A stretch of 64,000 nucleotides of DNA from Semisulcospira habei (GCA_036245525.1 BTPG01000003.1:162353260-162417259), one strand, 5' to 3'; shown: positions 11,355 through 22,562, numbered from the stretch's first letter. The notes: a model not told the origin generated them from the letters alone. Numbers and translations: made by a program.

Positions 11355-11408
11355 TTAACTCTTTCGAGACGTGCAGCATCCGAATACGGCAGGTCTCGAA
11401 AGAGTTAA
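11355..11408. mobile_element. TTAA-A element, 54-bp deletion form
   Basis: TTAA at both ends. CTCTTTCGAGACGTGC and CAGGTCTCGAAAGAG pair, with most of the central CCGGATACGCGGC stem missing. The CTCTTTCG/CGAAAGAG change is matched in both arms. Confidence 0.85.
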
Positions 11409-11566
11409 AAGATATTAACAAACTTTCATTACTTAGAAATACGGACGCTTAATATCCCAAACTATTGCAACACGTTTCTGTTGGCACCGCTAAACCAAGT
11501 TTATATGGAGGGAGACAAACTCAGTATCACCAATAACATCGGAAATGCACAACTTTTCTTTGAACA

Positions 11567-11781
11567 TTAACCCGTTCAGCGCCAGCTGACACAGACTGTG
11601 TTTCTGCAATCTCCGTTCATTCAACACCAGAAAACCCTAGTTGTCCCAAGAACATGGATTCAAAGTGCTGTCAGCAAGGGACATATATCCTCTTGGAGCC
11701 CTGCAGTTGCGGGGGCTCACGAGGATCTATACCTCTTGCAGATTGGTGGTGTTCACAATTTCTCGACACTGAACGGGTTAA
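11567..11781. mobile_element. Full-length TTAA-C element
   Basis: TTAACCCGTTCAGCG at the left and CACTGAACGGGTTAA at the right are terminal inverted repeats with TTAA at both ends, 215 bp apart. The central hairpin at 11677-11746 has AGCAAGGGACATATATCC to ACCTCTTGC arms. The full size of the family is therefore near 215-225 bp, with a hairpin forming the middle third. Its right TTAA is also the left TTAA of the next element. Confidence 0.85.
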
Positions 11782-11989
11782 CCCATTACATCCTGAGGCT
11801 GATTTTGTCAAATTTCCGTATTGTGAAACGAAGGCTACATTACAGATTAGGAGCTAGATCAACTGTTCTAGTTCGAGGGTGGTGCCAGAGTAGCTTGGCG
11901 CCTGAGGCGCCAAACTATTCGGGCATCACCCTTGAACTATCAGTCAAATGTACTTCAAGCAGTGGGTGTATCAGGATGAAAAGGATTAA
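11778..11989. mobile_element. Full-length TTAA-B element
   Basis: TTAACCCATTACATCCTGAG and the complement of ATCAGGATGAAAAGGATTAA are the terminal repeats, with TTAA at both ends. Inside, TAGTTCGAGGGTGGTGCC pairs with GGCATCACCCTTGAACTA at 11869-11939. It abuts the TTAA-C element on a single shared TTAA. Confidence 0.85.
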
Positions 11990-12174
11990 ACTAATAAACA
12001 GAGTATCTCTATTGCACATAGGTGTATGTACAATAAGAACTTCAATGCAATAAAGATAAGATGTATCTGCACACAGACGGTAAGTATTAAACAACCAGCA
12101 GATTTTTTTCCCCGACAACTTCAAGTCAGCAACTTCAAGTTATGAGACTCGCAGCACGTAAAGCAAGACATGAA

Positions 12175-12209
12175 GGGGGGGATGGGGGGGGGGGGGGGGG
12201 GGGGGGGGG
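12175..12209. repeat. Poly-G tract
   Basis: An almost pure G run broken by GAT. Its length may be unreliable in the assembly. Confidence 0.9.
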
Positions 12210-12421
12210 AAGGCAAGCCATAAAGACTAGAATAAAAAGAAGGAATAAAAATGAGATTTTCTTCTGGCAGTCAGTGTGGATGAATTTAACCTGATAGAGA
12301 TCTCGACCACAACGTCTGGCTAAACATTTATTGGCAGAATGACAGGTTGGGCGGTTCGCTCATTCACTGTCTACACCGCGTTTGGCGAGGGAAGAAAGAT
12401 ATTCCTGAGTCACTTGTAGCA

Positions 12422-12645
12422 TTAACCCCTTCCAAGCCACTGCACGTACAATGTACGTTCATTTTTTTGTTTCTGATATCTTCATCAACGACCAAAAGCT
12501 ACACCGTCCAAGAAACATGGATACAAATTGGTCTCAGCAAGAGGCATAGATCTTCATGCGCCCCCGCATTCGCGGGGGGCTCATGAGGATCTATGTCTCT
12601 TGCAGTTGGATCATGTTCACTTTTTCTCGGCAATGAAGGGGTTAA
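12422..12645. mobile_element. Full-length TTAA-C element
   Basis: TTAACCCCTTCCAAGCC and GGCAATGAAGGGGTTAA form the ends, 224 bp apart and both with TTAA. The inner hairpin at 12537-12605 reads GCAAGAGGCATAGATCTTC through a CCCCCGCATTCGCGGGGG centre. The interior matches the 11.57 kb copy in order. Confidence 0.85.
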
Positions 12646-12659
12646 ACGAGAATAATTCC

Positions 12660-13042
12660 TCAATCAGAGTAAGTGAACGGGCCTGCTCTTGCCAGCAAGA
12701 AGCTGCCAATGAGGATCTGTGACTGCATGGGTCCATGAAAATCTACGTCCCTTGGAGATACAATGTCAGCGAAGCGAGGAGTGGGAGGGTTCCACATTTC
12801 ACAGTCATTACTGGAGCGTAAAGGCATCAGACCCGAAAACATCTTCGCAGGCTGTGAAATATGTTGCAATACAGTCCAAAAAGTGGAATTTATTTCTCTT
12901 CTTTCATAATATAAAGCGCATGTAAGCATACGGCACGTCTCGACTAGATTAACTCATACAAGGCGCCCCACAATTGCTACAAAAGTGTCGTATAGTGTCG
13001 CATATTTCCGCAGCTATTAATACGGAGCGCTTTGAATGGCAT
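12660..13042. mobile_element. TTAA-C relic, TTAA-A right half, TTAA-L relic
   Basis: 12690-12755 is an eroded C hairpin. CGGCACGTCTCGACTAGATTAA (12930-12952) is the right half of a TTAA-A element. From the same TTAA (12949-12952) a TTAA-L-like element starts with CTCATACAAGGCGCCCC and ends with GGAGCGCTTTGAATG. Two elements thus share one TTAA. Confidence 0.65.
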
Positions 13043-13133
13043 AACAAATCGTTCCTTGTCTTAACTAGCTCCCAAATTGACCGTAATTTCATTAATCAAA
13101 TGATCGGTTTGTGGAATTACCTAATGAGCGTGC

Positions 13134-13183
<50 letters not shown>
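13134..13183. repeat. Poly-T tract
   Basis: About 48 consecutive T. It may be the tail of a minus-strand retroposon, but no body is recognised next to it. Confidence 0.95.
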
Positions 13184-13187
<4 letters not shown>

Positions 13188-13325
13188 AAAGTCTTGTTTA
13201 TTTCCAGCAGCTGCAGGTAAGGTTACAATTATATCTTCTAATTTTCTGTACAGCAATCCACCAAATGTGAACTTAAAAATAATCAAATCCGAACAAAAAC
13301 GCTTATCGCCATAAAATAATGGCCA

Positions 13326-14211
13326 CGTTACGTGGTGGAGTCGTAGTCGTAGTATGATAAACACATCAGACGCACGCACGTAAGGTTCTTTTAAATAAAC
13401 TTCATTCAGCTGCAACCCGTCACACGTGGCTTAAGGATGTAGACAATACTGGAGTAACAGTTCCAACAATATTTTAATTCAGCGATGCATATTTCCAAAT
13501 GCACCGAACACTGATACAAAGTCTCTTCTGCAATGTCCAGACTCCGACACAAAGTTTCTCATACACAGCGTCTCACACAATGTACGGGCCATGTACCTAC
13601 GATAAACTGCGTGTCTTTACCACTGACATTGCAAGACAATGTACGAACGTGTTTTACTAGCGCCCTCTTTATATACACAATCACTTTCCAGAACACTCCA
13701 AGAAAATCTTACAACGCAACCAGTCAAAACAAAACACTCAAATGAAACTCATAAATAAGAATTTTCTGGAATCACTAAAATAGGCTACAAAAACTCGGCT
13801 GCTCATTTCAGCTCTTAATCCTAATGTGTAATGAAGTCACATAAAAGTATGTTAGCCCTATCACGACCTTGCATATCCGCTCTAGAAGATTCTCGACCTT
13901 TCACAAAACAAAACAAAACAAAAAAAAAAGGCTGCTCAATTCACGCGCACAGAAAAACAAAATGTTGCGAAATGTCGCGAATTTACCGACGTCACACATA
14001 CGAGGTCACTAGACAGTGCGACCTTTCTAGAACGTTCTGGACTAAACTTAACGTATCATAATGAAGTGAATTCCGCTCTGCGCGACCAAAAGAAAATGTT
14101 ACTTAAAAAGATACGCGAATCATAACCATGATAGCTCAAATAAATATCGGATCGTTTCCCACGATTAACACATGCATGCTCTCACAGGATAACACAACCA
14201 CAATCGTAACA
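13326..14211. mobile_element. Solo LTR, copy 1
   Basis: An 886-bp block running from CGTTACG (first base mutated from the T in copy 3) to CGTAACA. It is flanked on both sides by GGCCA (13321-13325 and 14212-14216), a perfect 5-bp duplication. It aligns along its length with 15618-16355 and with the two halves at 48.4 and 49.6 kb. Shared landmarks are GTAAGGTTCTTTTAA, GGAGTAACAGTTCC and AATAAATATCGGATCG. There is no internal region, primer-binding site or gag/pol frame, so it is the product of LTR-LTR recombination. The element family and strand of the parent are not determined. Confidence 0.88.
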
Positions 14212-14970
14212 GGCCAAAACTGTGCATTTCCTCACATGCACCATGAAATCCCACTAAGGAATCCAAAACGAACTTCGACATAACATTTACTCATTCCCAA
14301 AAAATGTCTGTCACTCATTCAACTTGGTCATTCTAAATGTGTTTGGCGGTTGTTTCAGAACGGTTTTACTAAACTATACAAACAAACAAACGCATATATC
14401 AAGCAATGTACAGTTTTGGCCATTATTTTACCGAACGCCGATAGGCGTTTTTTGTTTGGATATCATTGTTCTTTGATTCATGAAGTAATGTGTGTGCATG
14501 TGTGTGTGTGTGCGCGCGCACGCGTACGTGCGTGCGTGCCTGTGTGCGTGCGTATGTGCACGCGCGCGCCATGTTGCGGGTCTGTGTGCCCAGTGTGGCT
14601 GTATCACTGAGAGAGAGATAGAGGTCTTATTTGCTTATTTTGGGGCAGGTGAAAAACCACCTAAAAAGTAAAAAATGTACCATTTCAAGTGCAAAAGGGG
14701 CTAATTTATATCATATTCTTCTCTTCCCCGTACTTTTTATTGATGTCCTGCCATACACAAACAACAACAACAACAAATCCTCAGGCAAAAGACTTCAGCG
14801 GTCTGAATGCTTTTTTAGGGCTGTCTTTTGACATGATACAAAATCAAATTACACACTAGTTCATGGTTTCAAGTGCTGTTGTGTTCATTCGAGGCTGTCT
14901 ACCGTAAACAAATGCCAAGTGACTGTGTAGCACCAGTCAATAATAAGTTTGACGCTGGTGAATCTCTGGG
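14212..14970. other. No gene seen
   Basis: Includes a GT/GC-rich tract at 14490-14570 that generates false frames. Nothing else is recognisable. Confidence 0.4.
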
Positions 14971-15051
14971 TTAACTCATTCGAGACGTGACGCCTCCGGA
15001 TACGCGGCTTAAAGCCACGTATCCGGAGGCGGTACGTCTCGAATGAGTTAA
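14971..15051. mobile_element. TTAA-A element, GAGACGTG subtype
   Basis: 81 bp with TTAA at both ends. CGCCTCCGGATACGCGGCTT pairs with its complement across the centre with two mismatches. The CGCCTCC/GGAGGCG pair is shared with 37.13 kb. Confidence 0.92.
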
Positions 15052-15499
15052 TGTATTAACTATCGTTTCTGTAAACTTACTGCTCTGCTTGTTCGCGGTG
15101 GCTTAGAGGTGTCGGCTCAAACGCTACCGCGTTCCGTGATGACATACATAAAATACATCTACGAAACACAGACACTATTTCTTTTCGGTCAGTTGCTGTA
15201 TTTGCAGTCCAAAGGAAAAAGAAAAAGAAAAAAGAAAGATTCATTCTGATTAGCGCACTTAATTTTTGTTGTTGTTGAAAGCATTGCACATTGCTTTTTC
15301 CGAGTCCTACATAACACTCATTTGAATATATGAGTGTTTTCTACTCATCCTAATGCACTGTACTCTTAGTACGGATGTATCAATAACAGAAATCGGTTTG
15401 TACTTTACTTCTCGCATGTTTCATCAGCGGTACAATGTCCTTTTAAAAATCGTTCACTTCATCATTTTTTTTTTTTTTTTTTTGACCTGCTTCAAAATA
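15052..15499. other. No gene seen
   Basis: A/T-rich, with a poly-T run at 15466-15483 and a small TATATGAGTGTTTTCTACTC phrase. No element recognised. Confidence 0.4.
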
Positions 15500-15590
15500 T
15501 TAACCCTTTGTCTGTCGGTAGCGCTTTTTATCACGATGATTCCTGCAGGAATCATCGCGACAAAAAGCACTACCGCAAGCCGAAGGGCGA
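15500..15590. mobile_element. TTAA-D element
   Basis: TTAACCCTTTGTCTGTCGG opens a palindrome centred on GATTCCTGCAGGAATC, with CGCGACAAAAAGC on the right arm. The right TTAA is mutated to GGCGAA. Confidence 0.85.
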
Positions 15591-15617
15591 AAGAATCGTT
15601 CTATATTCGCTTCAGCA

Positions 15618-16355
15618 TGTTAGTTACGAGATAGTGGTTGTCGTAGTATGATGCAGTCACACCAGACGCACTCACGTAGGGTTCTTGTAAAGACACTTCA
15701 CTCAGCTGCAACTCTTCAAACGTGGCGCAAGGTTGCAGACCACACTGGAGTAACAGTTCCAAAAGTACTTTATTCTCACGATGCCCTCTCAGCACAATGC
15801 GTCCACAAATGCATCCACACTTTGGTACACTATCTCATACAATGCATCCACAATTCTGATACACTGCGTCTCCCATACAATGCACGCACTATTTCCTAAC
15901 ACGCTCTTTTATACTATTAAAGATTTCAGAATAATCTAGCAAATTACACAAGTCAACCAATCAGAAAAGAAAACGTAACCAAAACTCATTAATATTCATT
16001 AAAAAGAACACTCTAGACCTATCCACAGCCTACCACTAACATCTAGGCGCATACCATAAATTTTGCAAAATGTTACCAACATGTGTACTGAACAACTTTG
16101 ACGTCATACCTGAGGGCACTAGAATAATCGCGCCGCTACTAGAATCTTCCAGTCTAATGTAGGTCAGACTTTTCAACACTGTAGCGAAAATATTGCAACA
16201 TTCTAACTACACAACAAAAATCGATCGGAATTCTCCATGCAAAAGAAAACGAAAGGTACGTGATACTTATGCAAAACAACTCATGTGAACACGGGCCTTT
16301 CCTATGATTAACACAAACATGCCCTAAAAAGAATAACACAACCATAAACGTAACA
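15618..16355. mobile_element. Solo LTR, copy 2
   Basis: A 738-bp copy from TGTTAGTTACG to CGTAACA, flanked by CAGCA at 15613-15617 and 16356-16360, a perfect 5-bp duplication. It is shorter than copy 1, mainly through deletions in the middle. It lies 1.4 kb downstream of copy 1 in the same orientation but has a different duplication, so the two are independent insertions rather than the two ends of one element. Confidence 0.88.
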
Positions 16356-16623
16356 CAGCACAGCGTACAAGGCGCAGGAGAGGTATGGACCACGACAGCT
16401 CAAAGACAGAGCCTGCTTAGCCTGATGCCTCCTAGTTTGGCCAAAGCTGATCGGGTACTTTCCATGAGCTCTCCAGATCGATCCACATCCATCTTTAGGC
16501 GCAGACATTGATGCTAGAGTTTACAGTACCTGTAATCATGTAGGCCAATTTATCGACTTCGTCGTCCAAGACATCAATCAATCAACCCTCTTCAGCAAAA
16601 AAGAGCAAGCAGTGCAGCGTTCC
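16356..16623. mobile_element. Degenerate TTAA-B relic
   Basis: CACGACAGCTCAAAGACAG then GTTTGGCCAAAGCTGATC and CCAGATCGATCC keep the B order but pair poorly. Assignment rests on order, not on stem quality. Confidence 0.35.
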
Positions 16624-16715
16624 GCAAGACGTCCTTGGATCAACGTCGGCCGCGGTTGGCTCGCGCACAATGTGCGCGAGCCAACCGCAGCGGACATTGG
16701 CCCGAGGACATTTTG
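16624..16715. mobile_element. Pal-F palindrome
   Basis: A GCAAGACGTCC end, a core of ACGTCGGCCGCGGTTGG and TCGCGCACA mirrored, and an AGGACATTTTGC end. The central 50 bases pair almost perfectly. The frames crossing it on both strands are artefacts of the palindrome. Confidence 0.85.
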
Positions 16716-17458
16716 CTCTCCACTCCTCTCTCAACGACAGAACAAACAGCAGATCTATAGCTTTCTTCACACCGCTTCCATCCAGCACAAGGCAATACGG
16801 GGAGTCGAAAACAAAAATCGAAGGGACAGGCGAATCAGCGTGACCTATCACGTACGGAATCGTACCGATTCTAAAAATCAAAGCTATATTACAGTATACT
16901 ATCCCGTTGATTGTTACCGACGATAAAGTTCGGCGGAAGAGACCTCCAATCGGATCGGCCAAACTTTAGAATCAGGTGATCAATTGCACCATATATACCT
17001 CCTACTCAACGACTGGGCAAAACGTACTGCAGTAAATCTAACAGGTCGCGCTCATGTCACTAGACCACAGGTAGTGCAAAAAGTATTGCCACACACAGAG
17101 AATGTGTTGCTGCTCAAAAAGAAAAGAAACTAAGTCCGTAGTAAACACATTTAGTCTCAATAACTCTATTCAGAGTCATGAGTTATGTTTGAAAAAAAGG
17201 GGCTTTTACTTCCGGGTCACTATGCATAGGTCAGTTTCCTAAGAATCAGTCTAAGCTTGCTAAGCGTACATATCGGCACAAATGAGAGCTCAGGAAATAC
17301 CCTAAAAAGTCATGTAGTTACCTGTCTTTTCTACCCAGCGTTATCGTCTGTAGCAGACAAGAGTTCACGTATTTTTCACGGGTAGTTAGGGTTTAAAGTG
17401 TTACTGCGTGGTTACGGCTCTTTTCTGGCGAGCGGCATCATCGGTAAAAGTGATGGGG
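16716..17458. other. No gene seen
   Basis: Mixed sequence without repeats recognisable elsewhere in the window. A TTACGGCTCTTTTCTGGCG phrase at about 17411 recurs in altered form at 17568 on the other side of the TTAA-D element. Confidence 0.4.
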
Positions 17459-17549
17459 TTAACCCTTGCGTGTCGGTAGCGGTCTTAGTCGCGATGATTC
17501 CTATAGGAATGATCGCGAATACAACCGCTACCGACAGGCAATGGGATAA
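17459..17549. mobile_element. TTAA-D element
   Basis: TTAACCCTTGCGTGTCGGTAG, then a GATTCCTATAGGAATGATC centre and CGCTACCGACAGGCAATGGG. The right TTAA is altered to GATAA. Flanking phrases on both sides resemble each other, so it may sit inside a small tandem duplication. Confidence 0.85.
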
Positions 17550-17659
17550 AGTATCTTTCTAGCGTAGTTACGGCTCTTTTCAGCCGAACGGTATCGTCAG
17601 CAGCAAACAAGGAGTTTCCAGGCATGAAGTAATAAATCACAACTTTGATTTTTAAAAGT

Positions 17660-18405
17660 CTAACATACTGATCAAATAGCACCTCTCTCTCTCACCTCCC
17701 CCCCACCCCTCTCTCTCTCCACAAGACTGAGTTTTGCGCGTCAAATTATACAGACATTTGAATTTATTTCAACACAATGGCACATTGGAAGGAGTACTCG
17801 CATTCATGTGTCGACTAAATGATATATGAGAAAATTACACAACTATGAAGGAAAAACGGTAGAACAAAGAAAAAATACGTTGCCGTACCAAAAACAAAGC
17901 GCGATAAAAGACTGAGCCTAAAAAAATACAGAAATTGGTGCTTACAAAAATGTCAGAAGTGCGCGAGCGTGAGTGTGTATGCGTGTACTTCCGCATGTGT
18001 TTTGTGCAAGGTTCCAAACAAAAATAGTCTGGTGCTGATGATATTACTAGTTCATGTTTTGCTTTCTGACAGAGCCTATGATGTTTTGCTTTCTGACAGA
18101 GCATATGCGACCATCTAACCAAATTATGTATGAATGTAAATCCTCACTTCAGATCCAGCAAGTTTGTTTTTCACTTATACAATGAAAAATTCTAAATCTA
18201 TTCCGTAATGGAAAAAAATTCTTGTTTTTCTTACAAAAGCATTCCCTTTGTACAAACTAAGAATTTTTTTTAAATAGTCATGAAGTCATTCCATAAGAGA
18301 GATTTATTTTTTCTTGTTTTTCTAACAACAGCATGCCATGTCGTACACACTTAGATCATAGAAATAGCCATGCGTTCCATAAGCGATTTAAACCTTTCAT
18401 AACAC
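17660..18405 (+). repeat. Segmental duplication, block A copy 1
   Basis: Matches 20690-21290 in order: CT-rich stretch, CCACAAG, TTTGCGCGTCAAAT, CAACACAATGGCA, GTACTCGCATTCA, GTCGACTAAAT, then CTTACAAAAGCAT and TTCCATAAG.GA. Copy 1 holds about 170 extra bases (17839-18010) and a local tandem repeat of GTTTTGCTTTCTGACAGAGC at 18055-18105. Confidence 0.8.
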
Positions 18406-18608
18406 TCAGTTGGTTCTCCGCTTTTTAGCACCATACCGTCCCCACACTTTCAGCCTCTGCCTATTATTATTATTATTATGTAAAGTGAAGTTCAAACACA
18501 TGCGTGTGCGTGTCTAGGTATGTGTATGACGAGTGTTAGTGCGTGTGTGTGTGTGTGTGTGTGTGTCAGTACATGTGCGTGCGTGTTACTGTTAGCATGT
18601 GTGTTGCG

Positions 18609-18674
<66 letters not shown>

Positions 18675-19639
18675 GACATACAGCCTACATTTTGTTTCCG
18701 ATTTTAAAGTCATAAATGTGAACAATCAGGATATGTAAGCAAGAAAAACTTATTAAATCCTTAACACGAGCATGATGTTATACAGATTTATGAGAGGTTG
18801 TTCACTGAGAAGCCAGAAAAATATTCTGAGTTATTAATTCAACATTAATCGCTACTTAGTCTGACCTATAAGTATGTTTGTAAAATTTCAGAGATCCTTG
18901 TCTGTGTGAATGTTTTAGTTTTTCACAACCAAAATTACTGTCTCTGATGAGGATATGGAATATGAAACTGGTCAATCTATCGAAAAAATGCCACCAGGAT
19001 AAGAGATTCTGGGTAGACAAGTTGTTTCGTTCTTGTTATTTCTTTTTAAGTATAAGCAGGGACATCATATCCAGCGGTATATTCTTCCGCAGGATTTTGT
19101 TGACACTATATTTGATATTACTGAAGTACCCTACTGTACTAAATGGCGCAAACTTTGAAGGTTCGCAACGATACAACACGTCTGCTCTACTACCCAGCGG
19201 GTTGCAATCCTTGATCAGGTTTTTTAATTTTTATTTTGCTACATGTACCTACAATGCATCTCGGTGGCATTCTGATCAAGGGCTGAGTGAAAATATGCCA
19301 CTGACAAAAAATACCAGAAAGTCGTCAAAAACGACGAGAATTTCGCACAATGCGCACCGCAAGTTTACTCAAGATCGTGTACTGTCTTCCGCCTGTGACG
19401 TCATGCTCGCCCGTTTCCGAGTTTTGCCAAAGATTTTTTTTTTTTTAGTTTTATTTTTATTTTGAGAGGGGTATTTTGTTTGAGCATTTATCAAAGAAAC
19501 CGCTATATATTCTGAGAAAAGATCATCGTATTCGAATTCTACGTTGACAAATAAGTAAAATGAACGTACATTAGGTGGTAAAAAGCCATTGTTTCGCGAT
19601 TTCACGAAATCATGCTACCCAATAGAAAGTCTCACTTTA
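18406..19639. other. Unassigned sequence between duplication blocks
   Basis: About 1.2 kb absent from the second copy of the duplication. It holds the GT tracts and a 172-codon plus-strand frame (18947-19465) that ends in a poly-T-encoded FFF run and has no recognisable domain. This may be an insertion between blocks A and B, but its ends are not defined. Confidence 0.45.
18543..18673. repeat. (GT)n microsatellites
   Basis: Two GT runs, 18543-18566 and 18612-18673, separated by GT-rich sequence. Confidence 0.97.
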
Positions 19640-20260
19640 AATGGCAACACACGAAGGCAAGCGGCAAGGATCATAAGCCCCCGCAGTTGCGGGCTCTCAT
19701 GGGAACCTATGCCACTTTCTACCCACATTCGTATCTGTGTGCGACAGATAGACGTGGTTATCCGCCAATTAATCCGTGAGTGTTTAAGACAGTGGCGGAT
19801 CCTGCGGGGGCCTAGGGTCTGACCAATTTTTTGGTGTTTTTTTGTGTTTGTTTGTTTTTATTTTATTTATTTATTTTTTTGGGGGGAGGGGGGGAGGACT
19901 TGGTTGTGGAAGCTGGTTGTGGACAATCGTTTGTGTGTTCAGGGAACTAGTTAAATATCCTCATTCGTCCCTGCTGACCTGCACCGCGTCACAATAATTC
20001 ACCCAGGCATAGAGCGTCATGTGCCCCTGCATTCGAAGGGGCTCATATGCAGTACCTCTTACTAAGCTATACAAGAGGGTGGGGGGGGGGGGGTGGAGTC
20101 GGTTGTGTCCCAAGACACGCTCTGGATCCGCCCCTGTGAGAAACAACATTTCTGAACACAGGTTGGTAAACACTGGGCCATGCCTGTCCTAGATATTCCA
20201 AAGTAAACACCAAAAGTTGGCATTGATTTTGTAAAAGTCGAACATGCTGATAAAAAGCAA
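19640..20260 (+). repeat. Segmental duplication, blocks B and C copy 1
   Basis: 19640-19795 (ACACACGAAGGCAAG..., a TTAA-C hairpin, then GTGGTTATCCGCCA) matches 21291-21440. 20125-20260 (AACAACATTTCTGAACACAGG, GGTAAACACTGG, ATGCCTGTCC) matches 21817-21880. Between them, 19796-20124 is extra sequence with a G-rich tract and a second eroded C hairpin (20006-20068). The C hairpin in block B predates the duplication because both copies have it. Confidence 0.75.
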
Positions 20261-20264
20261 ATCT

Positions 20265-20690
20265 TTCTTTGTCTCTCTCGATCTTTTTAAATCTAGCCTT
20301 TCGCATTTAGATGCATATAGGTTGAACTCACTTCCTTCACATGTGCAGCTAACTAAAAACCTGCCTTTGTTTAGGAAGAGAGTTTTCGAGCACATCTCAA
20401 AGGCCAAAGATACCAGGTTCAATGGTTTTGCATACTGTCTTTTTTCGTCTTTTTAGTTATTTCTTCTTTTTAGTTTATTTACATTAGCTTTTTTATTTGA
20501 TTCTTCTCACATTTAACTATACTGTGCCGCCCTCGGCAACATTAGCATCGTGCGCGTGCGCGTTTGTGGGTGTGTGCAGGCGTGTGTGCATGAATGTGTG
20601 TAATGACTTTAAACTGAATTAAACTGATTTTGTTTTGTATTTCAACGAAGCTTATTTTGTTTGTTTCATTGATTGATTGATTTATTGACT
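20265..20690 (+). pseudogene. LINE 3'-end fragment (end of RT protein and tail)
   Basis: The plus frame at 20244-20456 contains RLNSLPSHVQLTKNLPLFRK and then RVFEHI, the shape of the extreme C-terminus of many non-LTR retrotransposon polymerases (a WNSLP-like phrase, then a basic FK/RK helix). After the stop, about 230 bases of A/T-rich 3' sequence end in a TTGA/TTGACTGACTGAC microsatellite. No catalytic part remains: this is a 5'-truncated copy lying within the CT-rich start of duplication block A. The family is not determined, and the call rests on one short motif. Confidence 0.5.
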
Positions 20691-21290
20691 GACTGACTCT
20701 CTCTCTCTCTCTCCCTCCCTCTCCACAAGCAGAGGGGTTTGCGCGTCAAATCATATAGTCATTTGAATTTCAACACAATGGCAGATTGCAAGAAGTACTC
20801 GCATTCAAGCGTCGACTAAATAATACATGAGAAAATTACGCTAGGAAAGAGTCTGATGCTGGTGGTATCACTGGTTTATAAATATTCTACATTTCTGACC
20901 GTCCATATGCGTCCATTTAATCCATTTAGATCAAACGCCGTACAGCTGGTCGATGCATTTCCCGGAACTGGTACATAATTATTAAGTGACACATCTAAAC
21001 TTTAGGAAATGCGGCCTTGGGGGACAAAATACGTCCTCACTTCTGTGGCTATTTTTGTATTTACAAAATGACAAATTCTGAATCTATTTCCATTGGAAAG
21101 AAACTCTGGTTTTCTTACAAAAGCATGCCGTTTCGTACAAACTGAGAAATCATATTTTTTTTTTTTATAGTCATGAATTCATTCCATAAGCGAGATTAAT
21201 TTGTTTCTTGATTTTCTTACAAACCTAGAAATCATAAAAACCAAAATACGTTCCATAAGCGAATTAAAAACCATTCGCCTGTCTTAACAA
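20690..21290 (+). repeat. Segmental duplication, block A copy 2
   Basis: Second copy of the 17.66-18.4 kb block, lacking the 170-base extra segment of copy 1. Divergence is substantial, so the event is old. Confidence 0.8.
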
Positions 21291-21880
21291 GCAACACACG
21301 AAGGCAAGAGGCATAGATGCTCACAAAACCCAGTAGTTGCGGCGTCTCATGGGAACCTATGCCCCTTGCTGGCCACATTTACATCTGTATGCGCCAGGCA
21401 TACGTGGTCATCCGCCAGTAAATCTGTGATTGTTGAAAGATTGGTTGGTTGTACATTGCTTAACGTCCCGATGTGCCTGCACTGCTTATGAAAAAACCCC
21501 AACTAAACAGAATATTGAATGTATGTCGCCAGCCGGTCTAATACGCTAAATAAACCTGAGACCATTTAGCAACACACATCCAATATCAAGAGTTACAGCA
21601 TCGCAGACAGTAGGGAGAGTTTTAAAAAGGAAAATACAGGTGAATGGACCAAGGGTAGACAGAAACACATGCCCCAGAATAGATGGGAAAACCCACCCTG
21701 TGGGCTGACCAGGGTGACCCTGGGAACTAAAAAGTAGTTAACCCCACCCAAGTCCCCCAGAGCAGACCCGGATGGGGGGGGGGGGGGGGGGGGGGGGGGT
21801 GGGGGGATTGTTGAAAGAGACAACATTTCTGGACACAGGCTGGTAAACGCTGGACTATGCCTGTCCCAGCTGTTACACGC
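21291..21880 (+). repeat. Segmental duplication, blocks B and C copy 2
   Basis: Block B (21291-21440) carries the orthologous TTAA-C hairpin, GGCAAGAGGCATAGATGC to GCCCCTTGC, better preserved than in copy 1. Block C resumes at 21817 after the SINE-I insertion, which provides an internal time marker: SINE-I came after the duplication. Confidence 0.78.
21428..21818 (-). mobile_element. SINE-I with 13-bp target duplication
   Basis: The element at 21441-21805 is flanked by GATTGTTGAAAGA on both sides (21428-21440 and 21806-21818). The tail end reads TTGGTTGGTTGTACATTGC on the plus strand. At its 5' end a G run of about 30 replaces the normal GGGTGGGG. The expansion is either real or an assembly artefact. 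Confidence 0.92.
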
Positions 21881-22345
21881 TTAAAAATAAATGACGTGCG
21901 TCAACAGCCTTACTACGAGGTACATTTGGCACAGAGATGATCTCAACCAAGAAGATGCAACGATTCTGCCCTTTTAGAATCTATTCATCTTGCAGATGGA
22001 AAGTTTTCAAACAGGAATTTCTAACACCGGAACAACACTGCATCCATAATGCATCAGGGTTTCTCTTTTTCTTCTAGGGCCAGCGCAGCAACGACATTGT
22101 ACATCAAAGAACGCATGTTTCAATAATTTAGACACGATAAAAACTGGCCAGCCTAAAGAATCATGGGTCAGCCAGGTGAATGCTTCTAAAAATACAAGAA
22201 TGATTCGCCTGGGATTTTACTCGGAAGAAGAATGGATTATGTGACAAGTGGATAGGAAAAGCCAAAGAGAAACACACCTCGGGAGTGATTCAGGCAAAAG
22301 GATGAACACAACTGGACAGCAATATATAAACTTAATGTATAGAAG
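21881..22345. other. No gene seen
   Basis: Contains AGAATCTATTCATCTTGCAG at about 21978, a single TTAA-C-like arm, and nothing else recognised. Confidence 0.4.
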
Positions 22346-22411
22346 TAACTTATTCGAGACTTTCCGCATCCGGACACGCGGAAAATATACCGCACGTCTC
22401 GAATGTGTTAA
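22346..22411. mobile_element. TTAA-A element, shortened
   Basis: TAACTTATTCGAGAC to GTCTCGAATGTGTTAA, with CCGCATCCGGACACGCGG in the left arm only. The right inner arm is partly lost. TTAA is kept on the right and reads GTAA on the left. Confidence 0.8.
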
Positions 22412-22469
22412 TATGCAAATAGGAGACAGCTACGTCTAACCATTTTGCAGAATGTGAGAAGAAGATAAC

Positions 22470-22562
22470 TTTACTCCTTAGGCCGTCGGTAGTAACGTTT
22501 GTCGCGATGATTCCTGCTGTAATCATCGCAACAAAAGTAGCTACTGACAGCCAGCGGGGTAA
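22470..22562. mobile_element. TTAA-D element, ends eroded
   Basis: GGCCGTCGGTAGTAACGTTTG, then CGATGATTCCTGCTGTAATC, then CTACTGACAGCC. The arms pair with scattered mismatches. Neither TTAA survives intact. Confidence 0.8.

Noticed and set aside
13326..16355. One complete LTR retrotransposon with LTRs at 13.3 and 15.6 kb
   Set aside because: The two LTRs have different target duplications (GGCCA and CAGCA), each complete on its own, and the 1.4 kb between them has no gag or pol remnants.
18947..19465. 172-codon plus frame
   Set aside because: No motif, no homology I recognise, a phenylalanine run from poly-T at the end, and a position between repeat blocks.
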